Source of the DNA: Cesiribacteraceae bacterium YIM B00369
GTDB lineage: Bacteria > Bacteroidota > Bacteroidia > Cytophagales > Cyclobacteriaceae
Length of the DNA: 64,000 bases
Assembly: GCA_017948555.1 (NCBI GenBank)
Contig: JAFMYY010000006.1
Span: 185,754 to 249,753, forward strand
Direction: 5' to 3'
Of the stretch, positions 43,416 to 53,128 are shown piece by piece. Below the pieces are notes generated by a model that saw only the letters and a program-made list of their open reading frames with translations, was not told the DNA's origin and ran no database searches. Both the position numbers and the translations under genes were made by a program. The stretch's first letter is position 1. The number at the start of each line of letters is the position of its first letter.

Positions 43416-43764
43416 CAGTTTTGTTCTGATTGAGGGCTTGTTTTATCTGGTCTGTTACAGCAACCGCAGCCATGGTCATGAGCTGATGTAAAATCATGCG
43501 TCCTATGCCACTCCCGTTATTGTTGTCAGATGAGGCGCTGCTTTTGTGCTTATCTTTTTTTTTTCTTCCTGTAAGCGCTTTAACCAGTTTCCAGCCTATA
43601 AACAAGCCGCCTCCTATAATGGCAATTTGCTTACCAACATCTGCAGCGTCTTTTTTAATATCCTGTAACTGAAATTCGAGTTCTCCTTCAAGTTTCTCGC
43701 GCGACGATTGAAGTTTACGCTTTGTTTCGTCAATAGTCTGGTTTTTGTCTACAGTTTTTTCCAT
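43390..43764 (-). CDS. Small protein with one membrane segment, unknown function
   Basis: The first 55 residues are helical and charged (TIDETKRKLQSSREKLEGEL). A hydrophobic glycine-rich segment follows (VGKQIAIIGGGLFIGWKLVKAL), then a lysine-rich stretch and a short C-terminal helix with methionines (MILHQLMTMAAVAVTDQIKQ). It resembles YtxH or DUF883-type stress proteins in layout. It is 95 bases behind the holin-like gene on the same strand and overlaps the GGGP synthase gene by 26 bases, so a single transcript is likely. Confidence 0.6.
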   Translation of the reverse strand: MEKTVDKNQTIDETKRKLQSSREKLEGELEFQLQDIKKDAADVGKQIAIIGGGLFIGWKLVKALTGRKKKDKHKSSASSDNNNGSGIGRMILHQLMTMAAVAVTDQIKQALNQNKTVDDRKKNS

Positions 43765-43859
43765 GGTTTCAGAAGTGGTGGTTAAGCTGTTCTATTTCAA
43801 AAATAGCTGATAAAAACAGAAATAAAAACAGGGGGTAATTCAGGTTTTTATAGGGTGGT

Positions 43860-44420
43860 TTAATGGCTTTCTTTTTTTTCAATTTTAATATCAGCTCTTT
43901 CCCCTCTTGGGTGGGCGGGCCGGTCTTCTGTCTGGTTGTGCTCAAACTCAACCTGTTCATGTTCTATTTCTGCCAGCCTCTCCCTGCGTTCCGCTTCTTT
44001 TCTTATTTCCTCATCGCGCTCATTTTCTTTTTCTTCATCGCTCTTATTATTATCCTGAGGCTTTTTCTTCAGAAACTGAAGGCTTCCGTCGCCAAACATA
44101 TTTTTAACTTTTTCAGAATTCCTCAGGGAAAAGAGAACTGCCAGAGTAACCAGGTAAAGGCCTGTAACTATTGCAAAACCCCAGAACCAGCTGTCGAGCA
44201 GGGCATTTAATGCCAGTGCAATTGTGAGGCTAAGGAAAAGTACGAAAAATAGTCCCAGTATAGCAATTGCGCCAAAAATCATTCCGGCTCTCATTGCTTT
44301 CATAATATCGTCTTTTACCTCGGCTTTTACCAAAGCAATGCGGGTTTCCATATATTCAGTCAGGTTCTGAATCAGACTGTCTAGTTTTAAAAGTTTTAAT
44401 ATGCCTCTGGGTTGGTTCAC
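43860..44420 (-). CDS. Phage holin family (YqjE-like) membrane protein
   Basis: An amphipathic start (NLTEYMETRIALVKAEVKDDIM) leads to two membrane helices (MIFGAIAILGLFFVLFLSLT and FWGFAIVTGLYLVTLAVLF) and a charged tail of 75 residues (KSDEEKENERDEEIRKEAER). This layout fits the Pfam holin-like family that includes E. coli YqjE; despite the name, most members are chromosomal and not phage proteins. The role is unknown, perhaps stress-linked. It lies first in a minus-strand group with the next two genes. Confidence 0.8.
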   Translation of the reverse strand: MNQPRGILKLLKLDSLIQNLTEYMETRIALVKAEVKDDIMKAMRAGMIFGAIAILGLFFVLFLSLTIALALNALLDSWFWGFAIVTGLYLVTLAVLFSLRNSEKVKNMFGDGSLQFLKKKPQDNNKSDEEKENERDEEIRKEAERRERLAEIEHEQVEFEHNQTEDRPAHPRGERADIKIEKKESH

Positions 44421-44651
44421 GGGTATAACAGTTTTATGTAAAAATCAAATTATCGGTAGAATATAAAACGGGAGACAGCAAAGTTTGTTTAGTTAATGCA
44501 CTTTCGGAAAGAGTAAAAACATAAAATTGAGTGTCAAGCCCCTTTCAGGAGCAGCCTGTATCAACTAACCGGAACTGTTTCCTCTGAAAATTCACCGGCT
44601 CAATACCTGCAGGTGCTCTTTAATAAAAATAAGGCCGACGGGCTGGTTAAG

Positions 44652-45860
44652 CTATTGGTTTTCCTGGGTAAAATAAATGAGCAGGAAAGGTAATAAAAAA
44701 AATGTAATCAGAATATATATAAATCCGAAGAACCTGTTCCGGATAGTGGCAAAGCCTAAAAGGGAAGCAAGTTTAATTGGGATCTGCCTTAGAACATTAA
44801 CAGGGAAGAACAGCAGGACACCTATTAAATTAAATAAAACATGAACAATTGCAATACTGATTGCTTCGCTTGAATGGAATAACGCGGCAAAGAGGGCAGT
44901 AAAGGTAGTTCCGATATTAGCACCTAAAATATAGGGAAAGGAGCTTTTGAGCGACACCTTGCGGGTAGCTACTAATGGCACCACTAAAGGGGTGGTTACG
45001 GAACTGGACTGGACCGTTGCCGTTAAGCCCATTCCCCATAAAAATGCCCGTAATGGGCTTGAAAATATAAGACGCTGGAGTTTGTCTTTAAAACTGCCGT
45101 ACAAGGTATTGTAGAGTAAGTTCGAAAACAGTTTTACAGCTACAATTAATACTATAAAAGCAGTTATCAAGGGGATTACAGTATTATCTGTGGCAGAAAA
45201 AAACCAGCGGAAAATGCTGTTGCTCCCCCATAAACCATAGCTGAAGCTTGTGGCGGAATCGGAGTTTTCGAAAGGAACAATAAAGTCCGTGATCCAGTAT
45301 GACAGGCTGGATAAAGCTCCGTAATACAATTCCAGGGGAAAAAGAATAAGCGTAACCAGAATATTAAAAATATCATGTTGGGTTCCGGCGGCAATTGCTC
45401 TCCGGAATTCCTGCCGTTTATTCAGGTACCCGATAGATACAAGAGTGCTGGTAATAGTGGTACCGATGTTTGCACCCATAATCATTGGTACAGCAGAGGT
45501 AAATTCAATTGTACCGGCTGCAACTGCAGCAACTATTATAGAGGTAGTGGTGGAGCTGCTATGAATAATAGCAGTGGCAAGCAAACCTATAAACAGGCTT
45601 ATAAAAGGATTGTAAGTAACAGAAAGAATTGTTTTTGTTATTTCGCCCCCCGCTACTTTAAATGAATAGCCGGCAAAATTTATGGCAAATATAAATAAAG
45701 CTGTTGCTGCAAGAATTTGCAGGAGCCTTAGGAAATTTGTTTTCTGATGTGGTTTTACTGCCAACAAGCGTGTTCTGATTGCAAAGTGATGATTCCTCAA
45801 GGGGATACAAGATAAAGTGCTCTCTCCTGAATTCTTATAGAGCCGGATGCTGAAATACAA
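44652..45860 (-). CDS. Na/Pi cotransporter family protein
   Basis: The 402-residue protein has about nine membrane helices and two copies of the Na/Pi cotransporter repeat: LLATAIIHSSSTTTSIIVAA and later GLTATVQSSSVTTPLVVPLV, each with the QSSS-like core, and MIMGANIGTTITST and YILGANIGTTFTAL as the paired second motifs. It imports phosphate with sodium, or serves as a regulator of phosphate. The exact start is uncertain because no later methionine is found before the second repeat; the first 40 residues are not hydrophobic. It is divergent from the PiT-like gene. Confidence 0.87.
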   Translation of the reverse strand: MYFSIRLYKNSGESTLSCIPLRNHHFAIRTRLLAVKPHQKTNFLRLLQILAATALFIFAINFAGYSFKVAGGEITKTILSVTYNPFISLFIGLLATAIIHSSSTTTSIIVAAVAAGTIEFTSAVPMIMGANIGTTITSTLVSIGYLNKRQEFRRAIAAGTQHDIFNILVTLILFPLELYYGALSSLSYWITDFIVPFENSDSATSFSYGLWGSNSIFRWFFSATDNTVIPLITAFIVLIVAVKLFSNLLYNTLYGSFKDKLQRLIFSSPLRAFLWGMGLTATVQSSSVTTPLVVPLVATRKVSLKSSFPYILGANIGTTFTALFAALFHSSEAISIAIVHVLFNLIGVLLFFPVNVLRQIPIKLASLLGFATIRNRFFGFIYILITFFLLPFLLIYFTQENQ

Positions 45861-46181
45861 AAGAAACAGCCGGCAAATCCGGTAAAACTAAAATCATTGT
45901 AAGCATGAAAATTCTGACAAAAGTACTCTATTAAAAGAATAAACAGCTATGGTCCAATATGAAGTAATTGTTAATATTTGGATGTGAAAGACAGGTCTCC
46001 GGGTAAGCCTTTGTTGTTGAATTGCTTTAAATTTCGTTTAACAGGCTTTTCCGTCTTTTAAGGATCAGCTTATCCTGAATTTAATTCAGTAAAAATTAAA
46101 ACAAATCCTTACCTTTGCCTCCGGAAAATGGAAGTGTGTTTGGGTATAAATTTATTGTAAACCGGGCAGGATTTAAAAATC
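45861..46181. other. Divergent promoter region of two phosphate-type transporters
   Basis: These 321 bases separate the Na/Pi and PiT-like genes and should hold both promoters. The plus-strand promoter is marked at 46086-46117. No pho-box-like direct repeat was identified by eye. Confidence 0.5.
46086..46117 (+). promoter_or_regulatory. Putative promoter of the PiT-like gene
   Basis: A perfect -7 box TACCTTTG lies at 46110-46117. The -33 region is only TCAG at 46086-46089 at 20 bases, so the upstream box is poor. The start codon follows 64 bases later. Confidence 0.5.
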
Positions 46182-47330
46182 ATGCATTTTTTCAAAAGCT
46201 TCATGGCAAAAGATATCAACGATAGGATAACGCAGAAAAAGTTATCTAAAAGGACTTATCAAATATTTGATCTGGCCAGGGAGGAGAAAAACTTTCTTGC
46301 TCTGATTGCCGCCCTTTTCCTTATTTGTGCTATTGCCTCGCCTTTTCCCCATGTGGCTATGTGGGTGGGTTTTGCAATAGCAGGCTATTCAGCAATTGCG
46401 AACGATAGTATCCAGACGATTGGTACGTTCATAGCATCCAACAGTGAACGGAAATGGTGGTATCTCTGGCTCTTTATGGGGCTTATTTTTGTTGGTACTG
46501 TAACTTATAGCTGGGTGGTAAATGACGGGGATGTGAGTTACCAAAGGCTGGCTTCTAAAGGTTTTAATGAAGCCCCCACCTCCTTTACTTTTCTCCACCT
46601 TGCAGCACCGGTTTTCCTCCTTATCCTTACACGGCTCCGGATGCCTGTCTCCACCACCTTTCTTATTCTGAGTGCTTTTACCACAAGCTCGGAGTCTATA
46701 TTAGGAGTTCTTGGTAAAAGTATAAGCGGATATGTTATTGCATTTATATCAGCAATTGTTGTCTGGTTTTTAATTTCTTCCCTTATTAAATATAAGTTTC
46801 AGGGGAAGCCATCAAGGTGGTGGATGCCTGTGCAGTGGGTGGCAAGCGGAGCTCTATGGTACACCTGGCTGGCTCAGGATATGGCTAACATTGCAGTGTA
46901 CCTGCCGAGGTCGTTAAGCTTAATGCAGTTTATTGCTTTTGCGGCTTACATCTTTTTTGGTTTAGGGATCTTGTTTTATCTTAAAGGGGATAAAATCCAG
47001 TCGGTGGTTTCTGAAAAAGCGGGCATTACAGACATTCGTGCAGCCACTATTGTAGACTTTATTTACGCGGTGCTCCTGTTTTATTTTAAAGGCTTAAGTA
47101 ATATTCCTATGAGTACTACCTGGGTTTTTATTGGTTTGCTCGGAGGTAGGGAACTGGCAATCAGTTTTGCTAAAAAACGTCAGAAAAAGAAAGTGAAAAG
47201 TACCAAGCGGGCATTAAGAATGATTGGTAAGGACCTGCTTTTTGCTCTCATAGGTCTGCTGGTGGCAATTATACTTGCTCTGGCGATTAATGCAGAAGTT
47301 CGAAATGAAGTTTTTGAAGTACTGTTCTGA
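46182..47330 (+). CDS. PiT-like membrane transporter (inorganic phosphate type)
   Basis: The 382-residue protein has about eleven helices. The PiT family duplication is visible: AIANDSIQTIGTFIASN resembles the GxNDxxNAxGT motif, and the two proline-serine-threonine segments RMPVSTTFLILSAF and NIPMSTTWVFIGLLGGRE resemble the family's P-x-S-T-T parts. The similarity is partial, so the substrate could be phosphate or sulfate. The upstream ATG at 46182 is used; MAKDIND at 46203 is an alternative. It is divergent from the Na/Pi gene. Confidence 0.7.
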   Translation: MHFFKSFMAKDINDRITQKKLSKRTYQIFDLAREEKNFLALIAALFLICAIASPFPHVAMWVGFAIAGYSAIANDSIQTIGTFIASNSERKWWYLWLFMGLIFVGTVTYSWVVNDGDVSYQRLASKGFNEAPTSFTFLHLAAPVFLLILTRLRMPVSTTFLILSAFTTSSESILGVLGKSISGYVIAFISAIVVWFLISSLIKYKFQGKPSRWWMPVQWVASGALWYTWLAQDMANIAVYLPRSLSLMQFIAFAAYIFFGLGILFYLKGDKIQSVVSEKAGITDIRAATIVDFIYAVLLFYFKGLSNIPMSTTWVFIGLLGGRELAISFAKKRQKKKVKSTKRALRMIGKDLLFALIGLLVAIILALAINAEVRNEVFEVLF

Positions 47331-47413
47331 TTTTTCCGCCGGGTAATGAGACAGATAAACTAATTATACTGCTCTGAGCTCTGTAGCCCTTACAGAGCTT
47401 CATTTAGCAAAAG

Positions 47414-47450
47414 AAAAACCGGCCTCTTTAATCTGAAGAGGCCGGTTTTT
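47414..47450. terminator. Bidirectional terminator between PiT-like and M20 genes
   Basis: A perfect 15-pair stem (AAAAACCGGCCTCTT with AAGAGGCCGGTTTTT) has a seven-base loop. Both arms end in runs of A or T, so it can stop both converging transcripts. Confidence 0.9.
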
Positions 47451-47560
47451 TGCTTCCATGTATTAAAATTTCCGCTCCCGTAAATCTTAATGCAGTAGGT
47501 TTATAGGATACAAAGACTTCCGGCTAAGAGTCCGGCGGTAACAGTTAATTTATACTTGTA

Positions 47561-48757
47561 TCAATAATCTTTTTCAAGGGTCCGGACTGCCAGCCAGGCC
47601 ATTAAGCCTGCCCCTATTTTCAGAGCTTCCTCATCTATATTAAAGGTAGGTGTATGGACCATTGAGGTTGCGCCCTTAGCTTCATTGCGCGTGCCCAGAC
47701 GGTAAAAACAGGCATCAGTTTCATGAGAGTAATAACTGAAATCTTCTGATGCCATCCAAAGGTCAAGGTCCAGTACATTTTCCTCGCCCAGGTATTCAAC
47801 CGCAGCTTCCCTGCAAAGATCTGAAAGTTCAGGGTGGTTTTCCAGATAAGGATACCCGTGGATAATCTCTACTTCACAGCTGCCGCCCATTCCTTCTGCC
47901 ATGCTTTCCGCCATTTTCCGGATCTTTTTGAGGGCAGAAGCTCTCCACTCTTCATTCATGGTCCTGAAGGTTCCTTCAATTTTTACCTCATTGGGAATAA
48001 CATTAGTGGCACCTTCGGCAATAAACCTTCCAAATGATAGTACAGATGGTATTTTAGGATCTCCGTTCCGGCTTATGATCTGCTGGAGGGCAACAATAAT
48101 ATGGGAGGCTATTAATACAGGGTCGATATTCAGTTCCGGCATTGCTCCATGCCCGCCTTTCCCTTTTACTGTAAGATAAATTTCGTCGGCAGAAGCCATA
48201 TACATTCCTGAGCGGAAGCCAACCTTCCCTACAGGAATCAGTGGCATTACATGTTGCCCGAGAATTGCTCCGGCATCAGGATTTTTCAACGCTCCTTCTT
48301 TAATCATATAGGAAGCTCCGCCGGGAGCTTTTTCCTCTCCCGGTTGGAAAACAAGTTTAATGGTGCCTTCAAAGCTGTCTTTCAACTCATTTAATATGCG
48401 TGCGGCACCCAGGAGCGAAGCTGTATGAACATCGTGGCCGCAGGCGTGCATTACTCCCTCATTTTTTGATTTATAGGGAACGTCATTTTTTTCATGTATA
48501 GGAAGGGCATCCATATCGCCGCGGAGAGCCACTACCTTTTTTTGAGGATTTTTCCCCTCTATATGAGCAACAATTCCGGTGCCTGAATAACCTGCTTTAA
48601 ATGGAATGCCGTACTCGGTAAGCTTTTCCTGTACATAGGCTGAGGTCTGGTATTCCTCAAAAGACAGCTCGGGGTTTGCGTGAAGGTGTTGCCTGTTGGC
48701 AATAATATGTTGCTCATGCTCCCCGGCAAGAGACTTGATACGTTCTGCTAAACTCAT
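47561..48757 (-). CDS. M20D amidohydrolase/carboxypeptidase
   Basis: The 398 residues form an M20 family zinc peptidase. Metal ligands are seen in ALRGDMDALPI, MHACGHDVHTA, FQPGEEKAPGG and near the end SMVHTPTFNIDEEAL; the insertion domain begins about GHGAMPELNIDPV. The family includes N-acyl-L-amino acid amidohydrolases and hippurate hydrolases, which remove acyl groups from amino acids. Which one applies cannot be told. It lies six bases behind the SPOR lipoprotein gene, so they are cotranscribed. Confidence 0.88.
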   Translation of the reverse strand: MSLAERIKSLAGEHEQHIIANRQHLHANPELSFEEYQTSAYVQEKLTEYGIPFKAGYSGTGIVAHIEGKNPQKKVVALRGDMDALPIHEKNDVPYKSKNEGVMHACGHDVHTASLLGAARILNELKDSFEGTIKLVFQPGEEKAPGGASYMIKEGALKNPDAGAILGQHVMPLIPVGKVGFRSGMYMASADEIYLTVKGKGGHGAMPELNIDPVLIASHIIVALQQIISRNGDPKIPSVLSFGRFIAEGATNVIPNEVKIEGTFRTMNEEWRASALKKIRKMAESMAEGMGGSCEVEIIHGYPYLENHPELSDLCREAAVEYLGEENVLDLDLWMASEDFSYYSHETDACFYRLGTRNEAKGATSMVHTPTFNIDEEALKIGAGLMAWLAVRTLEKDY

Positions 48758-48763
48758 AAATAA

Positions 48764-49309
48764 TTAATTGTTTATCTGGATCTTGTCCGGACTGATGATG
48801 GCGTTCGGGAATTCCTTTTTCAGTTGAGAGAATTCTTTTTGGGCTTCGAGTGGCTCCGTAAACTGACCTACCTGTACTCTGTAGTTGGGAGGGATAAATT
48901 TTATTTCCGGACGGGAATCCGGAAGTATATGGTATACCTGTCGTTTTACCTGCTCTGCTCTTTCGCGGTTGCTTCCGGAATAAACCTGTATGGTGTAGCC
49001 GCGGATAGTTTTTACATTTTTATTTTTTTCTGCCACACTTGCTAATAAATTATCAAGCTCCCTGGTAACGGTAATATCTGTGTCAATATTAAGTGTCTGT
49101 TCGGGCCGGGTTCCTGTAGCAGGCTTTTTGGAGGGTGTCACGGTGTTTTCCTCATTTGCTTTATAATCGTAGGAAGTCCGGTATACGGAAAGGTCTTCGT
49201 CATAATCGACTGTGTAGGCAGATGAATTTTGAGGCGTGTTTCCGGAACCTGAGCAGCCGAAGTAAAGCCCCAGCATGACAAACCAAATCATATTTTTTAT
49301 TTTGTTCAT
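48764..49309 (-). CDS. SPOR-domain lipoprotein
   Basis: The product (181 residues from ATG at 49309) has the lipobox YFGCSG. After a low-complexity linker there is a SPOR domain: GYTIQVYSGSNRERAEQVKR, then YRVQVGQFTEPLEAQKEFSQ and FPNAIISPDKIQ. SPOR domains bind peptidoglycan strands lacking stem peptides and gather at division sites. The frame extends to 49339, but the ATG at 49309 gives a proper signal. It precedes the M20 gene by six bases. Confidence 0.85.
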   Translation of the reverse strand: MNKIKNMIWFVMLGLYFGCSGSGNTPQNSSAYTVDYDEDLSVYRTSYDYKANEENTVTPSKKPATGTRPEQTLNIDTDITVTRELDNLLASVAEKNKNVKTIRGYTIQVYSGSNRERAEQVKRQVYHILPDSRPEIKFIPPNYRVQVGQFTEPLEAQKEFSQLKKEFPNAIISPDKIQINN

Positions 49310-49489
49310 GGTGTTAAGCAATAACGATAAGAGTTGCAATAATTATAAACGCCGGCAGGGCAGCATTATTTAGCGCGTCTGATGATTTGGCGAACCAGCT
49401 CCCTTTGTGCTGCTGCTTATAACAGATTGCCCTGCAAGTTAATAAATTATACTCTAAAATGTTGAGCAGGTTTTGCCGGGCGAAAGTAA

Positions 49490-49518
49490 AAATGCCACGG
49501 AGGCAGTCCGTGGCATTT
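49490..49518 (-). terminator. Terminator after secA
   Basis: A perfect 12-pair stem (AAATGCCACGGA with TCCGTGGCATTT) with a five-base loop is followed on the minus strand by five T. Confidence 0.85.
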
Positions 49519-49546
49519 AATATGGGTAGTTAACCTTTAAAATTAC

Positions 49547-52500
49547 TTACTCAACATCTATAATTACACAGCGGCTGGCTTTAAGGTCTTCTTCAACATT
49601 TTTGAATTTAACTCCTTTTTTAATGGTGCCATCTGCATATTGTACACTTACCTTATCATTTCTTCCGGCCAGCTTTTCCGATTTTACCGGTGCTGTTTTT
49701 TCAGCCGCCTGGGTGTTGTGGTTGGGTGCAGTGGTTGTCTGGTTGCCCCCGCCACCCAGCAGCGAGCCTGATTCTGCTTTCTGCTCCTGCAGGCGCTGAG
49801 GTGGCTGAGGTCTTGCGGGACGGGCTTCCTGTACCTCCTGGTTTTCTCTTACCGGCAGGTTGGCCTTTATCAGGAACGAAATTGTTTCCTCATTTACCTT
49901 GGCAATAAACCGCTTGAACAGCTGGAAACCTTCAAATTTATAGATTAATAAAGGGTCCTTCTGCTCATACACTGCGTTTTGTACCGACTGCTTCAGGTCG
50001 TCCATTTCGCGAAGGTGGTCTTTCCAGAGCATATCTATAATGGAGAGGGTAATCGACTTCTCCATAGCAATGATCATTTCCTGGCAGTTGGTATCTATAT
50101 TCTTCTTCAGATCAGACTCCACACTAACCTGCTTCTTGCCGTCAGTAAACGGAACTACTATGTTCTTAACAGTTTCTCCACGTGTTTCGAAAACTTCCTT
50201 TATAATAGGCATTGCTTTCTGGGCAATAGAAGCATTCTTTCTCTTATAATGCTGATAAGCATTATTATAAAGGTCATTAGTGAGTTTTTCGGTAGAAATT
50301 TTATGAAATTCATCCTTGCCGATCGGGTAATCCAGCCCGAATACACTCAGTACAGTTAATTTGAAGCTTTCATAATCATCAACTCCCTTAGTATTCAGGA
50401 TAATGTCTTCGCTGGTGTCGTACAACATGTTCATGATATCCAGCTGCAGGCGTTCTCCATATAAGGCATTGCGGCGGCGCTTATAAATTACCTCACGCTG
50501 TGAGTTCATTACATCATCGTACTCCAGCAGTCGCTTACGAATACCAAAGTTGTTTTCCTCAACCTTTTTCTGGGCTCTTTCAATAGACTTGGTAATCATA
50601 GAGTGCTGAATTACCTCTCCTTCTTCATATCCCATCTTATCCATTAAACGGGCAATACGGTCGGAGCCAAAGAGGCGCATCAGGTTATCTTCCAGTGAAA
50701 CAAAGAACTGCGATGAGCCCACATCTCCCTGGCGGCCGGAACGGCCGCGGAGCTGGCGGTCTACCCGGCGCGATTCGTGCCGTTCGGTACCTACAATAGC
50801 TAAACCGCCAGCCTGTTTTGACTCAGGAGTTAGTTTAATGTCGGTACCACGACCGGCCATGTTGGTTGCAATGGTTACAGTGCCTGGTTTACCGGCTTCA
50901 GCCACTACTTCGGCCTCGCGCTGGTGTTGCTTGGCATTCAGTACCTGGTGCTTAATTTTGCGGATGTTCAGCATCCTGCTCAATAATTCAGATATCTCTA
51001 CAGAGGTAGTACCTACCAGTACCGGACGGCCTGCTTCACTGAGTTTTACAACTTCGTCGGCAACAGCGTTAAATTTCTCCCGCATGGTTTTGTACACATA
51101 GTCCTGGCGGTCGTCGCGTACAATTGGTTTGTTAGTAGGGATTACTACTACATCGAGTTTGTAAATATCCCAGAATTCGCCTGCTTCCGTTTCTGCAGTA
51201 CCCGTCATACCAGCTAACTTGTGGTACATACGGAAGTAGTTCTGGAGCGTAATGGTGGCATATGTCTGAGTGGCATCCTCCACCTTAACATTTTCTTTTG
51301 CCTCAATAGCCTGGTGTAAACCATCGCTATAGCGGCGGCCTTCCATTACACGGCCTGTTTGTTCGTCAACAATTTTTACTTTACCATCTACCAGAATGTA
51401 CTCCTGGTCTTTCTCGAACAAAGTATATGCTTTCAACAGCTGGTTGATGGTGTGTATACGCTGCGATTTAGATGCATAATCTCTTATGAGCTCATCTTTT
51501 CTGCTTACTTTTTCCTCATCGCTGATGTCGGTCCTGTTTTCCAGGTCGGCTACTTCGCTGCCAATATCAGGTAAAATAAAGAAGCTGGTATCTTCACCAT
51601 CGTTGGTAATGAGGTCCAGTCCTTTTTCTGTAAGCTCTATGCTGTTATTTTTTTCTTCAATGGTAAAGAACAGTTCCTTATCTGCCTGAGGCATCATTTT
51701 GTTGTTCTCTGCCATGTACATATTTTCAGTACGCTGCAGGGCCTGGCGGATGCCGGGCTCACTCAGGTATTTAATAAGTGGCTTGTACTTTGGCAGGCCA
51801 CGATGTGCTCTCAGCAGTGCCAGACCAGCCTCGTCGCTTTTTATATCTGCAGAGAGTCCCTTTTTTGCTTCCAGTAAGAATTGCGAAACTACTTTTTTCT
51901 GTGCATCCACAAGGCGGGCAATACGTGGCTTCAGGTCATAGAACTCATGCTCATCGCCTCTGGGTACAGGGCCTGAAATAATAAGAGGGGTACGTGCATC
52001 ATCAATTAATACCGAGTCCACTTCATCTATCATAGCGAAATGGTGGCGACGCTGAACCATATCTTCAGGATTGCGGGCCATATTATCGCGCAGGTAGTCA
52101 AAACCGAATTCGTTATTCGTGCCGTAGGTAATGTCTGCACGGTATGCATTACGGCGCGCCTCGGAATTGGGCTGGTGCCTGTCAATACAGTCGATGGTAA
52201 GCTCGTGGAAGTTGAATAGCGGAGCCATCCACTCAGAGTCACGCTTGGCAAGGTAATCGTTTACTGTTACAATATGTACTCCCCGTTTCGCTAGTGCATT
52301 CAGGTAAGCAGGGAGTGTGGCTACAAGGGTTTTGCCTTCACCGGTTGCCATTTCAGCAATTTTACCTTCGTGTAAAACTGCGCCACCAATAAGCTGAACA
52401 TCGTAGTGGAGCATATCCCAGGTAATGGTGGTTCCGGCGGCATTCCACTTATTGTGCCATATGGCCTTATCTCCGTCAATCTCAACGTGCTTATGCCTTA

Positions 52501-52933
52501 TAGCAAGTTCTCTGTCGAACTGTGTGGCGGTAACTGTTAATTTTCCATTTTCCTTAAACCGCCTTGCAGTTTCTTTTACAATGGCAAAACCTTCAGGCAA
52601 CACTTCCAGCAGTACTTCCTCCAGCTGTTTGTTCCTTTCCGTTTCGAGCTTATCGATTTTATCAAATACCTGCTCTTTTTCCTCAATAGCAAGGTCAGGC
52701 TGGTCAGCAACCTTTTGGTGAAGCGCAGCAATTTGCTTATCAACCTCCTCCAGGAATTTGTCGATTTTAGCCTTAACTTCTCTCGTGCGGTTCCGCAACT
52801 GGTCATCAGATATTGAAGCCAGTTTTTTATATTCTTCGTTTACCTTATCCACATAAGGTAATAAAGCTTTTACGTCTCTTTCAGATTTAGAGCCTAGTAC
52901 CTTCTGGATACTTTTGGTAATAAAATCAAACAT
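49547..52933 (-). CDS. secA: Preprotein translocase ATPase SecA
   Basis: SecA drives proteins through SecYEG with ATP. Walker A is in [20 protein letters not shown], and the DEVD box sits in [32 protein letters not shown] and [16 protein letters not shown] are the later motor motifs. The protein is 1128 residues, about 230 longer than E. coli SecA, with an insertion of roughly 130 residues after the DEVD block (about 290-420) usual in Bacteroidetes. The C-terminal zinc motif CxCx8CH is absent; the tail has [14 protein letters not shown] and ends CVIIDVE. The gene is alone in its transcript with a terminator. Confidence 0.97.
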   Translation of the reverse strand: MFDFITKSIQKVLGSKSERDVKALLPYVDKVNEEYKKLASISDDQLRNRTREVKAKIDKFLEEVDKQIAALHQKVADQPDLAIEEKEQVFDKIDKLETERNKQLEEVLLEVLPEGFAIVKETARRFKENGKLTVTATQFDRELAIRHKHVEIDGDKAIWHNKWNAAGTTITWDMLHYDVQLIGGAVLHEGKIAEMATGEGKTLVATLPAYLNALAKRGVHIVTVNDYLAKRDSEWMAPLFNFHELTIDCIDRHQPNSEARRNAYRADITYGTNNEFGFDYLRDNMARNPEDMVQRRHHFAMIDEVDSVLIDDARTPLIISGPVPRGDEHEFYDLKPRIARLVDAQKKVVSQFLLEAKKGLSADIKSDEAGLALLRAHRGLPKYKPLIKYLSEPGIRQALQRTENMYMAENNKMMPQADKELFFTIEEKNNSIELTEKGLDLITNDGEDTSFFILPDIGSEVADLENRTDISDEEKVSRKDELIRDYASKSQRIHTINQLLKAYTLFEKDQEYILVDGKVKIVDEQTGRVMEGRRYSDGLHQAIEAKENVKVEDATQTYATITLQNYFRMYHKLAGMTGTAETEAGEFWDIYKLDVVVIPTNKPIVRDDRQDYVYKTMREKFNAVADEVVKLSEAGRPVLVGTTSVEISELLSRMLNIRKIKHQVLNAKQHQREAEVVAEAGKPGTVTIATNMAGRGTDIKLTPESKQAGGLAIVGTERHESRRVDRQLRGRSGRQGDVGSSQFFVSLEDNLMRLFGSDRIARLMDKMGYEEGEVIQHSMITKSIERAQKKVEENNFGIRKRLLEYDDVMNSQREVIYKRRRNALYGERLQLDIMNMLYDTSEDIILNTKGVDDYESFKLTVLSVFGLDYPIGKDEFHKISTEKLTNDLYNNAYQHYKRKNASIAQKAMPIIKEVFETRGETVKNIVVPFTDGKKQVSVESDLKKNIDTNCQEMIIAMEKSITLSIIDMLWKDHLREMDDLKQSVQNAVYEQKDPLLIYKFEGFQLFKRFIAKVNEETISFLIKANLPVRENQEVQEARPARPQPPQRLQEQKAESGSLLGGGGNQTTTAPNHNTQAAEKTAPVKSEKLAGRNDKVSVQYADGTIKKGVKFKNVEEDLKASRCVIIDVE

Positions 52934-53128
52934 ATTGGAATTGTATTATCTGATTGATGCCTGTTGACCTTTGAACTTATAAAGTTAACAGGATTTCTTA
53001 AAATAAAGTTAAACAGGTGGGTTACTTCCCGTCTGAAATAAAAGGGTAATAATGTCCTCCCGATAAAGGAACAATTTTTGTGCAGTTTAAGTGCCGGCTG
53101 ACTAAATGGCAGCTTTTGATGGCCCTTA

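Noticed and set aside
43860..44420. Phage holin name suggesting a prophage
   Set aside because: No phage genes surround it, and the family is mostly chromosomal in spite of its name.
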